The position numbers and the translations under genes are program-made. From contig JAIDIR010000241.1 in assembly GCA_029052615.1 (NCBI GenBank), forward strand, positions 1-6,667: a stretch of DNA of 6,667 nt, given 5' to 3'. The notes beneath the pieces are model-generated. The model had not been told where the DNA came from. It saw only the letters and a program-made list of their open reading frames with translations, and ran no database searches. Positions 5,506 through 6,667 of the stretch are shown here, in pieces; the first letter of the stretch is position 1; each line of letters begins with the position of its first letter. This DNA comes from Clostridia bacterium. GTDB lineage: Bacteria > Bacillota > Clostridia > Christensenellales > Borkfalkiaceae.

Positions 5506-6570
5506 TTACCTCTTGGTTAGTTTTGTCTGAAAATATTTTTTATTGTGGAGATAGCTGGGGTCGTCGGGCTTAGCCTTTCCCGCTATTTCGTTATAGTGTA
5601 CCGCAAGCTCGTAGTCGCCCAGCTTATCGTGCAGTATGCACAGCCTTATTGCGGGGATATACGACAGATAATCGACGTTGACGAAGCCCCCGTTTTCAAT
5701 ACTTTCGGGCGACGCGAGGGCGCGTTCGTACCAGTATATTGCGGTACGAACGTCGTTTTTGCCCTCGAAATACCGTGCAAGAATACAGCAGTCCTCGGCA
5801 TGCGGAAAGGAGATAGTAAACGCATAAACGAGGGCGCGCACGGCTTGCTCCTCATTGCCCAGCTTGCATAACGCGCAATAGATAGTGCGGCACGCCTCCA
5901 CCTTGTTTTCCTCCCAGCCGTCGCCGGCAAGGAAGTCTTTAAGCACGGCAATGCACTCGACGTACATCGAGTTGAAAAACAGCTCCCGCCCGTAATAAAA
6001 CTTCTGGCGCGGGTCCAGCGGCAAGCCGCGGGATATTAGGTTCTGATAAATGGCAAGGTTGCGCCGCGCGGGATTTTGTTTTACCTTTTTATGATAGATG
6101 CTCGCGTCCGAATATATTTGCCGTCCCGAAACGTTGACGACCCCGTGCACCTCGCCCTCCCACTTGAAATTCATGGAACGGCGGAAAATGCGCTCGCGGA
6201 AATAGACGTACGACGGCATATCGCCGTCAAACGCCGCCACGTATTTTAAATACGCCACGTCAAAGTCGTTGCACTGCTTTAACGCCGCGATTTTTTTCGC
6301 GTTCATTTCCGATATAATGTCGTCGGCGTCCAGCCACATAACGAGGTCGCACGAGGCAAGCGAAAAGGAATAATTGCGCGCGGCGGCAAAGTCGTCGCTC
6401 CACTTGAAGAACGCAACCTTGTCGGTATAGGAGCGGGCTATTTTTACGGTGTTATCCACCGAGCCGGTATCCACTATTATAATCTCGTCGGCGAACGGTC
6501 GAACGCAATCGAGACAGCGCGCAAGGGTCAACTCCTCGTCCCTTACAATCATACAAACACTTAAAGTCAT
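5506..6570 (-). CDS. Family 2 glycosyltransferase (SunS/SgtA-like) with C-terminal TPR-like region
   Basis: A 354-residue cytoplasmic GT-A-fold enzyme that transfers a sugar from a nucleotide-sugar to an acceptor, probably protein. Visible: opening motif LSVCMIVRDEE (3-13); VDTGSVDNT (33-41); FKWSDDFAAARN (55-66), a hallmark of the SunS-type group; metal-binding DADD (81-84) in MWLDADD; RIFRR (127-131); and WEGEVHG (137-143), the region of the acceptor-side histidine. From about 185 to 335 the sequence is helical with TPR-like repeats (YYGRELFFNSMYVECIAVLKDFL; AIYWYERAL), commonly used for partner binding or dimerisation. No membrane helix is present. The ATG at 6570 fits the family start, but no Shine-Dalgarno sequence precedes it. 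The gene ends 11 bp before the collagen-like gene, so that protein is the likely acceptor by inference; the donor sugar cannot be told. Confidence 0.9.
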   Translation of the reverse strand: MTLSVCMIVRDEELTLARCLDCVRPFADEIIIVDTGSVDNTVKIARSYTDKVAFFKWSDDFAAARNYSFSLASCDLVMWLDADDIISEMNAKKIAALKQCNDFDVAYLKYVAAFDGDMPSYVYFRERIFRRSMNFKWEGEVHGVVNVSGRQIYSDASIYHKKVKQNPARRNLAIYQNLISRGLPLDPRQKFYYGRELFFNSMYVECIAVLKDFLAGDGWEENKVEACRTIYCALCKLGNEEQAVRALVYAFTISFPHAEDCCILARYFEGKNDVRTAIYWYERALASPESIENGGFVNVDYLSYIPAIRLCILHDKLGDYELAVHYNEIAGKAKPDDPSYLHNKKYFQTKLTKR

Positions 6571-6589
6571 AATAAAAAGGCGGTATTAC

Positions 6590-6619
6590 ATTATATGAAA
6601 GCTTTATGCATAAAAGTTA
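6590..6619 (-). promoter_or_regulatory. Candidate promoter of the glycosyltransferase-collagen unit, possibly sigma-E-like
   Basis: On the - strand, CATATAAT (6590-6597) fully matches the Bacillus sigma-E -10 pattern (CATAYAMT). TAACTTT (6613-6619), 15 bp upstream, matches 5 of 7 bases of its -35. The internal TATAAT is also a perfect sigma-A -10, but the hexamer 17 bp upstream (AACTTT) is a poor -35. A second option is TTTGCA (6638-6643), 16 bp, TATAAC (6616-6621). A 12-bp palindrome TTTATGCATAAA (6603-6614) fills the spacer. The choice of sigma factor is uncertain. No gene is visible between here and the window end. Confidence 0.35.
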
Positions 6620-6667
6620 TAATTGTGCTTAAATACTTGCAAAAGATTATGCGCCGTGATATACTTT

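Overview
The window looks like a chromosomal segment of a mid-GC member of the Bacillota, most likely a clostridial lineage. Grounds: sigma-A-type promoters (TTGACT...TAAAAT, TTGACT...TATAAT), AGGAG-type ribosome sites at some genes, a tRNA with encoded CCA, an M29 aminopeptidase of Firmicutes type, and a BclA-like collagen-repeat protein. The lineage is inferred from family resemblance only. Genes are tightly packed and no insertion sequence, phage integrase or CRISPR array is visible.

Layout. (1) Bases 1-1862, + strand: the 3' part of an RlmI-type 23S rRNA methyltransferase gene, overlapping by 4 bp a short-chain dehydrogenase/reductase gene. A 12-bp stem terminator separates them from the convergent genes. 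(2) Bases 1912-3363, - strand: a two-gene unit of a 74-residue unknown protein followed directly (TAA|ATG) by an M29 metallo-aminopeptidase. A good promoter lies at 3401-3429. (3) A 170-bp divergent intergenic region with two back-to-back promoters; the rightward one carries two perfect palindromes. It drives a two-TM membrane protein (3534-4709) with a beta-rich ectodomain, a glycine-zipper segment and a possible PH-like cytoplasmic domain. (4) A self-contained tRNA-Pro(CGG) unit: promoter, 5' leader hairpin, tRNA and terminator (4730-4909). (5) Bases 4925-6570, - strand: a family 2 glycosyltransferase with a C-terminal TPR-like region, followed 11 bp later by a collagen-like protein of 38 unbroken Gly-X-Y triplets rich in threonine, sharing the terminator behind the tRNA.

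The most interesting part is the last unit. A glycosyltransferase next to a Thr-rich collagen-like protein recalls the sgtA-bclA3 pair of Clostridioides difficile, in which the enzyme glycosylates a spore-surface collagen-like protein. Here the partner has a short Cys-rich N-terminus instead of a recognisable BclA leader, and a near-identical 36-bp tandem repeat that could vary in copy number. A sporulation-type (sigma-E-like) -10 element upstream of the glycosyltransferase would fit a spore role but is weak evidence. The other genes are housekeeping or unknown and show no clear functional link to this pair.
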